DNA of 64,000 nucleotides from Fodinibius sp964490705 (GTDB lineage Bacteria; Bacteroidota; Rhodothermia; Balneolales; Balneolaceae). Shown one piece after another: positions 54,355-62,378 of this stretch (positions are counted from its first letter, which is position 1; the number at the start of each line of letters is the position of its first letter). The notes beneath the pieces are model-generated. The model saw nothing but the letters and a program-made list of their open reading frames with translations, made no database searches and was not told where the DNA came from. The position numbers were made by a program, and so were the translations under genes. Where the stretch lies: contig CAZBCG010000003.1 in NCBI GenBank assembly GCA_964490705.1, positions 62,001 through 126,000 on the forward strand, written 5' to 3'.

Positions 54355-54395
54355 AAGGACTAGTTAGTTTTGCTGACTAGTCCTTTTTTATTTTC
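54355..54395 (+). terminator. Intrinsic terminator after tRNA-Asn
   Basis: A 13-bp stem (AAGGACTAGTTAG at 54355-54367 with CTGACTAGTCCTT at 54373-54385, one G-T pair) with loop TTTTG is followed by a T-rich run. A related terminator follows the broken tRNA copy. Confidence 0.85.
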
Positions 54396-54405
54396 AAGAG
54401 GTTTT

Positions 54406-54677
54406 ATGGAGTACTTTTTGTACATACTTAAATCAGAGATCAAAGAGGCATGCTACACCGGCATATCAAACAATCCTGAGCAAAGGTTTTCTTCCATAAC
54501 AACTCAGATAAACAAAAATATACTCTACGGTATCGGCCTTGGGAGCTAGTTTATACCCATGGTTTTGAAACCAAAGAGGAGGCACTGGCTGCTGAAGCGA
54601 AAGTCAAAAGCTGGAAAAGCAAGAAGATGATTCGTTTGTTGGTCGAAGGGGAAATTGAGATAGAAGATTATGTTTAG
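54406..54677 (+). pseudogene. GIY-YIG nuclease-family gene with single-base frameshift
   Basis: Starting at ATG 54406 the frame encodes MEYFLYILKSEIKEACYTGI-SNNPEQRF, the GIY-YIG core of the small UvrC-like nuclease family (here the G-I-Y/Y-I-G equivalents are YILKS and YTGIS). After RF it runs into a TAG at 54547. In the -1 relative frame the expected continuation appears at once: FFHNNSDKQKYTLRYRPWEL, then VYTHGFETKEEALAAEAKVK and SWKSKKMIRLLVEGE, ending at TAG 54677. Adding one T in the T-run at 54487-54490 would restore a 90-residue protein, the normal size. It sits between the tRNA-Asn terminator and a partial tRNA copy. A sequencing error is possible but otherwise it is a pseudogene. 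Confidence 0.85.
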
Positions 54678-54740
54678 GGTAGAGCAATCGGCTGTTATCC
54701 CGACGGCTGTCGGGACGTAGCGAATCCTACCGGGGAGCTT
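54678..54740 (+). pseudogene. Partial, disrupted tRNA-Asn copy
   Basis: GGTAGAGCAATCGGCTGTTA matches tRNA-Asn positions 54291-54310 at 19 of 20. The next ten tRNA bases (ACCGATGGGT) are replaced by an 18-base palindrome TCCCGAC-GGCT-GTCGGGA (54698-54715). Then CGTAG, CGAATCCTAC and CGGGGAGCTT match the T-arm, acceptor 3' strand and the start of the trailer, with GTT and one C deleted. The 5' acceptor strand is absent, so it cannot fold as a tRNA. Confidence 0.85.
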
Positions 54741-54749
54741 TAAGAATTG

Positions 54750-54788
54750 AAGGACTGATTGGCGGATGCTGGTCAGTCCTTTTTTTTG
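54750..54788 (+). terminator. Terminator after the broken tRNA copy
   Basis: Stem AAGGACTGATT (54750-54760) pairs with GGTCAGTCCTT (54771-54781), followed by a T-run. Its outer bases AAGGACT/AGTCCTT are the same as in the terminator at 54355-54385, so the tRNA trailer was duplicated with the tRNA. Confidence 0.8.
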
Positions 54789-54839
54789 ATTATCCAAAGT
54801 TTGATGCTACTGGACCAATGACAGTTTTAGAAGTTCAAT

Positions 54840-56021
54840 TCATCTTGCTTGTCCATTCCCTTTGTATTCCACCGACAGGGCTGTAATATCATCGGATTGT
54901 GGAGCAGAACCCGCAAACTTCATGACTTCTACAAAAAGCCCTTTCAACCGGTCGACCAGAGGTTTCTCATAGACATTTTTTAGATACGTTTCTAAGGCTT
55001 CTTCATCGAAGAATTCTCCATCCGCATTTTTGGCTTCAGTAACACCGTCTGTATATGTGACTATTGAATCGCCTGGATTAAGCTGAATTGTTTTTGACTC
55101 AAATTCTGCATCTTCAAATTTCCCTATCAATAATCCCCCAACATTTTCCAACGCACTAACATCTCCGTCAGACGAGAGAAGATAGGGTAGGTTATGTCCT
55201 CCGTTCGAATAACGTAGTTCTCCCGTATTGACATTTAAAACAGCATAAAATACGGTAACAAATGTAGTGATATCACTTTCAGGTATTAGCATTTGATTTA
55301 CTTTTTGTAAACATGCTGCAGGATCATCCACTTCTGATCCAATTGCTTTAAGCATAGTACGCGAAACGGCCATGAAGAGTGCGGCAGGCATTCCTTTCCC
55401 GGATACATCACCAATTAAAAAGGCTATTTTATTATCGCCAACCCTAAAATATTCATAAAAATCACCTCCCACATGTTTGGCTGCCATCATTTTTGCAAAG
55501 ATCTCAATACGATCTTCGTCAGGATAAGGGGGAAAGGTTTGGGGAAGAAGATTTTGCTGAATCTGAGCTGCCATATTCAGATCGGACTCCAGCGATTGAA
55601 GCTTTCGTTCTTTTTCAATAGACCGGCGAATACGATTAATCTCTTCAATGGTATTTTCAATCGTGACTTCAAGATCATCAAAGTCAATGGGTTTCGTCAC
55701 AAAGTCGTAGGCTCCTCGATTCATAGCCGTTCTAATATTATCCATATCGCCGTAAGCTGAGACAATCACTGTTTTTAGATCGGGACGATCCATTCCTTGA
55801 ATATTTTCGAGTAAGGTGAGTCCATCCATGCGGGGCATATTAATATCTGTCAAAACCAGTGAAACAGATTTATTTTCAGAAAGCATTTCTAAGGCTTCTT
55901 CTCCGTCTTCTGCAAAACAGAAATCATATTTTTCCCTTTCAATCTGCTTGCGAAATTTCTGCAGAATTAACATTTGCAGATCTGGCTCATCATCTACTAC
56001 CAATATTTTCTCCTGTTTCAT
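54840..56021 (-). CDS. Response regulator with PP2C (SpoIIE-type) phosphatase output
   Basis: A 393-residue cytoplasmic protein. The receiver domain (residues 1-125) has the acidic pair in VVDDE, the phospho-acceptor Asp in LTDINMPRMDG, and the Lys in TKPIDFDD. A helical linker (ENTIEEINRIRRSIEKERKL) leads to a PPM/SpoIIE phosphatase domain (about 170-390) with metal motifs GGDFYEYF, GDVSGKGMPAALFM, YSNGGHNLPYL and YTDGVTEA. Such proteins (RsbU/RsbP-like) dephosphorylate an anti-sigma antagonist in partner-switching systems; no anti-sigma factor or STAS gene lies in the window. It is the last gene of the signalling cluster. Confidence 0.9.
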   Translation of the reverse strand: MKQEKILVVDDEPDLQMLILQKFRKQIEREKYDFCFAEDGEEALEMLSENKSVSLVLTDINMPRMDGLTLLENIQGMDRPDLKTVIVSAYGDMDNIRTAMNRGAYDFVTKPIDFDDLEVTIENTIEEINRIRRSIEKERKLQSLESDLNMAAQIQQNLLPQTFPPYPDEDRIEIFAKMMAAKHVGGDFYEYFRVGDNKIAFLIGDVSGKGMPAALFMAVSRTMLKAIGSEVDDPAACLQKVNQMLIPESDITTFVTVFYAVLNVNTGELRYSNGGHNLPYLLSSDGDVSALENVGGLLIGKFEDAEFESKTIQLNPGDSIVTYTDGVTEAKNADGEFFDEEALETYLKNVYEKPLVDRLKGLFVEVMKFAGSAPQSDDITALSVEYKGNGQAR

Positions 56022-56090
56022 AGTACTGTCTCTCTGGGTTTTAAGTAGTCGTGTTCAAACGTTGTTATGACTAATAACAGCCCTAAAGCT

Positions 56091-56477
56091 TTATTCTTTG
56101 TTTTCTTTTAAAAGTTGATATATCTCTTTTTTTATAGAATCAAAATCAATGGGTTTAGTGAAAAACTCCTTGGCTCCAGCTTCCATAGCTTTTTGGTAAT
56201 TTTCCTTATCTCCATATGCTGAAATAATGCTCACTTTGATCTCGGGATGTTGGTCTTGAACAATTCGTAAAAGCTCAAGACCGCTCATCCCGGGCATATT
56301 GATATCCGAAAAAATGTACATCACATCAGGAGGCTGCGTGCTGTTAATAATTTCAAGCGCTTCTTCGCCCGAAAAGGCAAAAGCCATTTCTACGAGTCCA
56401 TCCTTTATCTCTTGGCGAAATTTCTGCCTGAAAAGCATCTCCACATCTTTTTCATCGTCAACAACTAAAAATTTCAT
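56091..56477 (-). CDS. Single-domain response regulator (receiver only)
   Basis: A 128-residue CheY-like receiver. The acidic pocket is VVDDEKD, the phospho-acceptor Asp is in FSDINMPGMSG, the Thr/Ser switch is in VSIISAYGD, and the Lys is in FTKPIDFDS. No output domain follows. It is similar to the receiver of the PP2C protein downstream (both have SAYGD...TKPIDFD). It starts two bases after the stop of the large kinase gene, so it is a probable phosphorelay partner. The gap to the PP2C gene is 69 bp. Confidence 0.9.
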   Translation of the reverse strand: MKFLVVDDEKDVEMLFRQKFRQEIKDGLVEMAFAFSGEEALEIINSTQPPDVMYIFSDINMPGMSGLELLRIVQDQHPEIKVSIISAYGDKENYQKAMEAGAKEFFTKPIDFDSIKKEIYQLLKENKE

Positions 56478-56479
56478 AA

Positions 56480-59400
56480 TTAGTTTTCTGACTTTGTATT
56501 TAAGGTAATAGCAAAACGAGTATATTGGTTTACCTCGGATTCGATTTGGATTTCACCACCGTGGGCTTTTACGATATCGTTTGTGATGGAAAGTCCCAGA
56601 CCCGTTCCTTCGGCCCCTTCTTTGGTCGTATAGAATGGTTGTAGAATCCGATCTTTAACATCCTCGGAAATGCCTGGCCCATTGTCTTCAATTTCAATCA
56701 CAACAAAGTCATCTTTCCTTTTGGTACGTGCTGATAATTTGGGCTCATAGTGTTCTTCCGTTTCCAGTTTTTCCCGCATGGCGTCGAAGGCATTGTTGCA
56801 GAGGTTGATAATAACCCTACTAAAGTCTTCGGCAATGAGTGGTATTTCTCCCATATTTTCATCCAGCTCTAACTCAATATCAACATTGATCGGATGCTCA
56901 CTGGCCCGCATGCCGTGGAAGGAGAGGTTGACGTATTCTTCAATCAGCGCATTCAGATCGGTGGGTTCCATTTCACCGTCACCACCGCGACTATGCTGCA
57001 GCATTGATTTTACGATGCCGTCAGCCCGGTCACCGTGCTCGTTAATCTTCTTGAGGTTCATTTCAATGTCATCCAGGAGGTCCAGAACTTCTGAATTCTG
57101 ATTGCTGGATTCTGAATTCTTAATTTCTTCTCGTGCTTCTTCGACCAGCTCTACTGATAAATCCGAAAAGTTATTGACAAAGTTGAGCGGATTCTTGATT
57201 TCGTGAGCAATGCCTGCGGTAAGTTGACCCAGGGAAGCCAGTTTCTCCTGCTGGACGAGCTGTTCCTGGGCCGCTTTCAGATCTTCATGCGCCGTTTCTA
57301 ATTCATCATAGGCCTCTTCGAGTTCCCGAGCATGTTTTTTCTCTTGCTCCAGCTCTTTCTCTCGAGCTCGTTCCCGCTCTTTTTTAATCAAGCGACGCCG
57401 CTGGATACGGTCCACGGCAAAAATGCCTGCTGCAACGATAAGGCCATAGAGGATATACGCCCACCAAGTTTGCCACCAGGGCGGGAGCACCGTCACCTGT
57501 ATGCTCGCAGGCTTCTTGCTCCAAACGCCATCGGAGTTGGCCGCTTTTACTTTAAAGGTGTAATCACCCGGCTCCAGATTGGTATAACGAGCAATTCGCC
57601 GCGTGCCGGCATCCACCCACTCCTCATCAACTCCTTTCAGCATGTATTTGTATTGGTTCTCATCCGGCGCCCGGTAGTGCAAGCCCACATATTCAAAGGC
57701 AATGGTATTTTGATGGCTTAAGAGCGTAATCTCTTTGGCGTTTGCAAGCGGTACCTTTAAGGGGGACTCAGGTCCCGGCTCAACAGACTGGTTAAAGAGA
57801 TTAAAATCTATTAGCTGTACTTGCGGTGGGGTCGGATTTCCCGTCAGCCGATCAGGGTGAAAGGCATTCACGCCATTGATTCCGCCAAAGAACATCTCCC
57901 CATCGGCGGCCTTGTGGTAAGAGGTCGAATTAAATTCCAGGGCCTGTAATCCGCTGGCAAGACCATAATTTTTGAAGGTCTCGGTGTTTGGATCAAAACG
58001 AGAAATGCCCCGGTTGGTGCTCAGCCACAACCGGCCGTACTCATCTTCCATGATCCCGTAGATGGTATTACTGGGTAGTCCGTCTTCTGTTGTAAAGTGG
58101 GTAAAAGTACCTGTTCGAGTATTCAGACGATCGAGTCCGGTATCAAGACCAATCCATATTACCCCTGGCTCGCTCTTGCGTTCATGAATACTGATAACCC
58201 AACCCGAACTGATGCCCCGGGGGCGGTCTGGATCATAGGTGTACCGTTTGAACTGCCCAGTTTCACTTTTCATGCGACTCAGTCCATTGGTTGTTCCCAA
58301 CCATAAGTTGCCCGATTGATCTTCAAAGAGAACACCAACAGTCCCATCAGTAATGGAGGTTGAATCGTTCGGGTTATGGGTGAATCGGGTAAAGGTTCCG
58401 GTTTCTCTATCCATTCTGTTCAGACCCTGAACCGTACCCACCCAAAGATTCCCTTTAGAATCTTCTAATACAGACCACACATCTCCACCCGTAATTGTGG
58501 TCGTGTCTTGCGGGTCGTGCTGGTAATGCGTAAATGTTTCCGCAGAGCGATTCATTTTGTCGAGTCCGGCGTCGGTACCGACCCAGAGCGTACCGGTACT
58601 ATCCTCATATATCTCTCTTACTATATTCGAACTCAACGTAGAACTATCGTCAGGATTATGCCGATAGGATTTCACTTCGCCGGTACGCCGGTTAATGCGT
58701 TTGATGCCTTCCCTAGCCGTCCCAATCCAAAGTTGCCCGTTTTGATCCTGCCAGACGTCCCAGTTTGATTCACTCTTGTAATGTTCCATACCTCCTGCAT
58801 TTGGATCAAAACGATTCACACCCTTAGCATCATTGGTTCCTGTCCAAATCATACCCGAGCGGTCAGCATAGATTGATAACAGATTATCACTGATTAGACT
58901 ATTTGGGATATCAGAATGGTGTTGATACCGGATAAATTGTTTGGTCTCAGTATTAAAGTGGAGCAAGCCGGATTGCCAGGTCGTCACCCAAAAAATGTTT
59001 GTTCTCTGCCTGTCTACGACTATCTCATATGTTGCGTTGGATTCAATGTCTTTAGGATTAGAAGGATTGGGCAGGTACCGGGTATGTTCGCCCGTCTGTT
59101 TGTTAAAGCGAATCAGGCCTATGCTCGTTATCCAGATAATATCCCGATTGTTGGGATCTGGAATAATGGTGGTGGCAGAGTTTCGGATCGGTTCGCCTGT
59201 GGAGTTAGTCACTTTTTCTTTTGGGTCAAACCGGTATAGCGTATCACGTCCCGTTTGGGGATCATAACGGTATAGGGCATTTACCCCACCAATCCAGATG
59301 CTTCCAGAACTGTCCTGGTGCATCTTACCAGTCGCAACCGGAAGTTCAGAATTCTCAACAGTAAGTACATTTCGTTTAATTTCGCCGGTCTGGGGATTTA

Positions 59401-59968
59401 ATTTGGTTAATAAACCCCTTAATGAGGTCATCCAGATGGTACCGGAATCCCCTTCCATGATATCAAAAATAAAAGTGGGAGTAGCGCCCGCCGAATCCTG
59501 TTCGGAATAGGGATACCGCTTGAACGTGCTTGTTGTTGGGTTAAAGCGACTAATGCCCCGTTGAGAAGTTCCAATCCATAGGTTGCCTTTATTGTCCTCT
59601 TCGATGACTCGGGCCCAGCTCCCCTGGAAGGAGGTCGAATCAAAGGGGTCCGTACTATATGTTTTAACATTGTAACCATCGTAGCGGTTCAACCCGGCCT
59701 GCGTACCAAACCACATGAACCCACTGCTGTCTTGGTGGATGTCATACACCGTGCCCTGGTTGAGTCCGTCGGCCACACCCAGATGCTGGAAGTGAAGCGG
59801 AGCCTGGGGTTCTACCGGCATCTCGGCATCGCCCTCAACCTGCACTTGAGCTTGTGTGGATGAACTAATGGCAAAAAGTAAGAGTAGTAGTCCCAGGTAC
59901 TTTGCTCCAAAAGAATGTAGCATCGAATGAAATCGGATCACTAACGCTTTCATAAATGCACCCCTCAT
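56480..59968 (-). CDS. Two-component-type sensor kinase with periplasmic propeller (kinase 1)
   Basis: A 1162-residue membrane sensor. After a signal region (LGLLLLLFAISSSTQA) the periplasmic part has two propellers built from Reg_prop repeats (for example FMWFGTQAGLNRYDGYNVKTY, GNLWVGTVQGLNRMDRETG), then a Y_Y_Y domain (KYMLKGVDEEWVDAGTRRIARYTNLEPGDYTFKVKA). A helix (WWAYILYGLIVAAGIFAV) leads to a coiled coil and the kinase core: HisKA with LASLGQLTAGIAHEIKNPLNF and HATPase with NNAFDA, DNGPGI and GTGLGLSI. There is no attached receiver. Domain layout resembles hybrid sensors of polysaccharide loci. The HisKA linker carries the GAATTC-repeat-derived SESSNQNSE segment (57084-57122). Confidence 0.9.
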   Translation of the reverse strand: MRGAFMKALVIRFHSMLHSFGAKYLGLLLLLFAISSSTQAQVQVEGDAEMPVEPQAPLHFQHLGVADGLNQGTVYDIHQDSSGFMWFGTQAGLNRYDGYNVKTYSTDPFDSTSFQGSWARVIEEDNKGNLWIGTSQRGISRFNPTTSTFKRYPYSEQDSAGATPTFIFDIMEGDSGTIWMTSLRGLLTKLNPQTGEIKRNVLTVENSELPVATGKMHQDSSGSIWIGGVNALYRYDPQTGRDTLYRFDPKEKVTNSTGEPIRNSATTIIPDPNNRDIIWITSIGLIRFNKQTGEHTRYLPNPSNPKDIESNATYEIVVDRQRTNIFWVTTWQSGLLHFNTETKQFIRYQHHSDIPNSLISDNLLSIYADRSGMIWTGTNDAKGVNRFDPNAGGMEHYKSESNWDVWQDQNGQLWIGTAREGIKRINRRTGEVKSYRHNPDDSSTLSSNIVREIYEDSTGTLWVGTDAGLDKMNRSAETFTHYQHDPQDTTTITGGDVWSVLEDSKGNLWVGTVQGLNRMDRETGTFTRFTHNPNDSTSITDGTVGVLFEDQSGNLWLGTTNGLSRMKSETGQFKRYTYDPDRPRGISSGWVISIHERKSEPGVIWIGLDTGLDRLNTRTGTFTHFTTEDGLPSNTIYGIMEDEYGRLWLSTNRGISRFDPNTETFKNYGLASGLQALEFNSTSYHKAADGEMFFGGINGVNAFHPDRLTGNPTPPQVQLIDFNLFNQSVEPGPESPLKVPLANAKEITLLSHQNTIAFEYVGLHYRAPDENQYKYMLKGVDEEWVDAGTRRIARYTNLEPGDYTFKVKAANSDGVWSKKPASIQVTVLPPWWQTWWAYILYGLIVAAGIFAVDRIQRRRLIKKERERAREKELEQEKKHARELEEAYDELETAHEDLKAAQEQLVQQEKLASLGQLTAGIAHEIKNPLNFVNNFSDLSVELVEEAREEIKNSESSNQNSEVLDLLDDIEMNLKKINEHGDRADGIVKSMLQHSRGGDGEMEPTDLNALIEEYVNLSFHGMRASEHPINVDIELELDENMGEIPLIAEDFSRVIINLCNNAFDAMREKLETEEHYEPKLSARTKRKDDFVVIEIEDNGPGISEDVKDRILQPFYTTKEGAEGTGLGLSITNDIVKAHGGEIQIESEVNQYTRFAITLNTKSEN
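57084..57122. repeat. GAATTC-type repeat inside kinase 1 gene
   Basis: The segment contains two GAATTC boxes (GAATTCTGATTGCTGGATTC, then TGAATTC) and encodes KNSESSNQNSEVL in frame. It resembles the intergenic repeat at 33501-33526 and is nearly identical to 62992-63031 in kinase 3. Kinase 2 has a different insert at the same protein position. Confidence 0.55.
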
Positions 59969-60236
59969 TGCATCTAAACTCCTATAACGATATCCGAAAT
60001 TTAGTTCCCTCTTCTTTTTTAGACTTCATATCTATACTCCCTCCGTGTGCTTTAACTATATCATTCGTGATGGATAATCCCAAACCCGTGCCTTCAGTGC
60101 CTTCTTTTGTTGTAAAAAATGGCTGCAGGATTTGTTCTTGCATATCCTCAGGGATTCCCGTTCCGTTGTCTTCGACTTCGATTACTGTTTCCCCGTTTTC
60201 GGACTTGGTGCGAACCGATAATGTCGGCTGATAATT

Positions 60237-60268
60237 AGCTGCCGGCTGATCGCTGACAGCTGACAGCT
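60237..60268. repeat. GCTGACAGC-type repeat inside kinase 2 gene
   Basis: A 32-bp stretch of repeated AGCTG/CTGACAGC words encodes SAVSDQPAANYQ between the HATPase motifs. Kinase 3 has a close copy at 62646-62677. Kinase 1 has an unrelated seven-residue segment (ETEEHYE) at this site, indicating insertion or replacement. Confidence 0.55.
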
Positions 60269-60639
60269 TTTCTCTCATTGCATCAAAGGCATTATTACAC
60301 AGATTGATAATGACTCGAGAGAAGTCTTCGGCAACCAGCGGCACTTGGCCAATTTCTTCATCCAGATCCATTTCGATGTCGACGTTGATCGGTTGCTCGC
60401 TGGCCCTCATTCCGTGAAACGCAAGATTTACATATTCTTCGACCAGTCCGTTCAAGTCCGCCGGCTCCATTTCACCATCGCCACCGCGACTGTGCTGCAG
60501 CATCGATTTGACGATGCCGTTGGCCCGGTCGCCGTGCTCGTTGATTTTCTTCAAGTTGGCTTCAATATTATCAATAATATCCAATGCTTCTTCCACGGCT
60601 TTTATATCCCCCGGCTCTTCGCCATTTGGCTTAGAGCCA

Positions 60640-60655
60640 CCCCCTTCGAAGGGGG
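60640..60655. repeat. Perfect palindrome inside kinase 2 gene
   Basis: CCCCCTTCGAAGGGGG is a 16-bp perfect palindrome in the HisKA linker. It encodes part of SPFEGGGSKPN, in a 30-residue insert absent from kinases 1 and 3. A GCTGACC repeat word lies about 20 bp further along at 60675-60702. Confidence 0.75.
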
Positions 60656-61375
60656 ACTTTCCGGTGCCTTCTTCTGTCGGCTGACCGCTGATGGTCGACA
60701 GTTCCTCCCGTGCTTCTTCGACGAGCTCGACCGATAAATCCGAAAAGTTATTCACGAAATTCAGCGGATTTTTTATTTCGTGGGCAATACCGGCGGTAAG
60801 CTGTCCGAGTGAAGCCAATTTCTCTTGTTGGACGAGCTGCTCTTGGGCTTCCTTAAGTTCCTCGTGGGATTTTTTAAGGTCCTCATAGGCTTCTTCCAGT
60901 TCAGAAGTTCTGGCTTGTACTTCCTTTTCCAGCTCTTCTTTACGGTTCTCTATCAGCTTCTTTTTCTCCTGCTCGGCTTCCAACTTGGACTCATGTAAGC
61001 GCTCATTTTCTTCCAGTGTCTCTTGGAGTTCTTGGTTGGTGTACACCATTTTCATAATTGGCATAGTCAATATTGCTACAGGCACCGATAAAAAATAAGT
61101 CAGTGTAATCAAAATATTAGCAAGTACGGACCCACTAAGATCTAAAACAGGTGTTGCTAATATCATACCAAAACCTATTAACATAAAAAGAAAAGCCATT
61201 AGGAAGGGAAGAAATTCTTTTTTACCGGCCCTGTATTGCTTGTAGGATCTATAGACCGCCTCTCCTATATGTATAACAATCACCAATAATAATACTATGA
61301 TAAGTATATTAAGAATTATACTTCCAAAATAAGCTATCAAATGCGGGTAGATGCGAAATATATTACCAATACCTA

Positions 61376-62359
61376 TCAAAAGGAGAATTCCGTTGTAAAA
61401 ATAATGCCGCTTCGAAAAATAATTTTCCTTAAATGCAACTTAAATGCAATATGATTAGGGATTGCTAAAAAAAGTAATGGTAACACAATGGGTTCAAGTA
61501 AATCAGCGTTTAACACAAAATCATAACCAAACAACAGTAACCACTCATCCCGAATTGTGAAACCAACAACAAAAAGAAGAAAACCGATGAATAATTCGTT
61601 AAGACTCACTTTAGTAATACCGGTCATTACTATCCTAATTAATGCAAGAATCATTAGAAAAAAACCAAAAATCCATATCAATAAATCGCCAACCTGATAA
61701 CCAAATTTATATTTTTTTTGCTTGTTTACGTTTTCCCAAGACAAGAGCATTTCAGGGAACCGAACTCCCAAATCAGGTTGAGTAACAAAGGAATTTTCGG
61801 CTGACTTTATGTTTTCAGTGTTTATTCGAAACGACAGTTGCTGAAGAGGATCATTTGAAAACTGCATCGTCATATATTCTACATTGGCTGCAGTAGATTT
61901 CTCAGTCTCAGAACCAGGATCTACTCTCCCAAAAGATTCTAACAAAGATCCATTCCAGTACAACTCTGCAGCACCCAATACTTGAAATGAAAAATAAACT
62001 TGCTGGTTTTGAAGCGAATCAGGAACAGAAAATGTTGTTTGGAGCCAAATAACCGAGGGAAGAGTTTGCACATCAACAGTATCATGGTATAAATAAAAAG
62101 GATGAGGTTTACCTTTAGCATTACCTGAAAGTATCTGTTCTTTAGAGTATCTTTCGGCATCTACTAATTCCCAATTCAGATCATTAAGATCTGCCTTTTT
62201 TATACCGCCATATTGAGATTTGCTTAATTTTTCTAACAAAGATTGTGTCTCTGAGGTATCGGGTGGGCTACTGTTTATATTATCTGCAAAAGTCAGGGCA
62301 GGCACGATCAATATTAACAATAGAAAACTTAGATGAATGGCTGTAGCTTTTCGATACAT
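61376..62359 (-). pseudogene. Sensor histidine kinase 2, N-terminal half of a split gene
   Basis: A reading frame of 327 codons with a signal peptide (AIHLSFLLLILIVPALTFA), a periplasmic beta-rich sensor region (residues about 35-210, IWLQTTFSVPDSLQNQQVYFSFQ ...) and membrane helices (VGDLLIWIFGFFLMILALIRIVM, LFIGFLLFVVGFTI). It runs through an exact 11-bp tandem duplication at 61428-61449 into the frame IIFRSGIIFTTEFSF and stops at TGA, overlapping the next frame by four bases. Removing one repeat unit joins NHIAFKENYFSKRHYFYNGI in one frame and gives a single 788-residue membrane histidine kinase. It follows kinase 3 by 19 bp. Confidence 0.8.
61428..61449. repeat. 11-bp perfect tandem duplication causing a frameshift
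   Basis: CTTAAATGCAA occurs twice in direct succession (61428-61438 and 61439-61449). It adds 11 bp (frame shift of two) between the sensor and kinase halves. Loss of one copy restores the frame. Confidence 0.9.
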
Positions 62360-62378
62360 AATAATCGTTTGATCTAAG

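Larger units (their letters stand above)
59982..61379 (-). pseudogene. Sensor histidine kinase 2, C-terminal half of a split gene
   Basis: A reading frame of 465 codons opening with TTG at 61379, containing transmembrane helices (LIAYFGSIILNILIIVLLLVIVIHI, and others to about residue 120), a long coiled coil (EEAYEDLKKSHEELKEAQEQL), HisKA with GIAHEIKNPLNF, and HATPase (NNAFDAM, DNGTGIPEDM, GTGLGLSI). In the same frame upstream of TTG the sequence continues FSKRHYFYNGILLLIGIGNI, so this is not a true start. The matching N-terminal half is at 61376-62359, and an 11-bp tandem duplication (61428-61449) separates the frames. Inserts derived from palindromic repeats occur at 60640-60655 and 60237-60268. 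As it stands it may be translated by re-initiation, without the sensor part. Confidence 0.75.

Noticed and set aside
54484..54497. Programmed -1 ribosomal frameshift in the GIY-YIG gene
   Set aside because: No canonical X-XXY-YYZ slippery heptamer in phase; only a run of four T. A base deletion is simpler.
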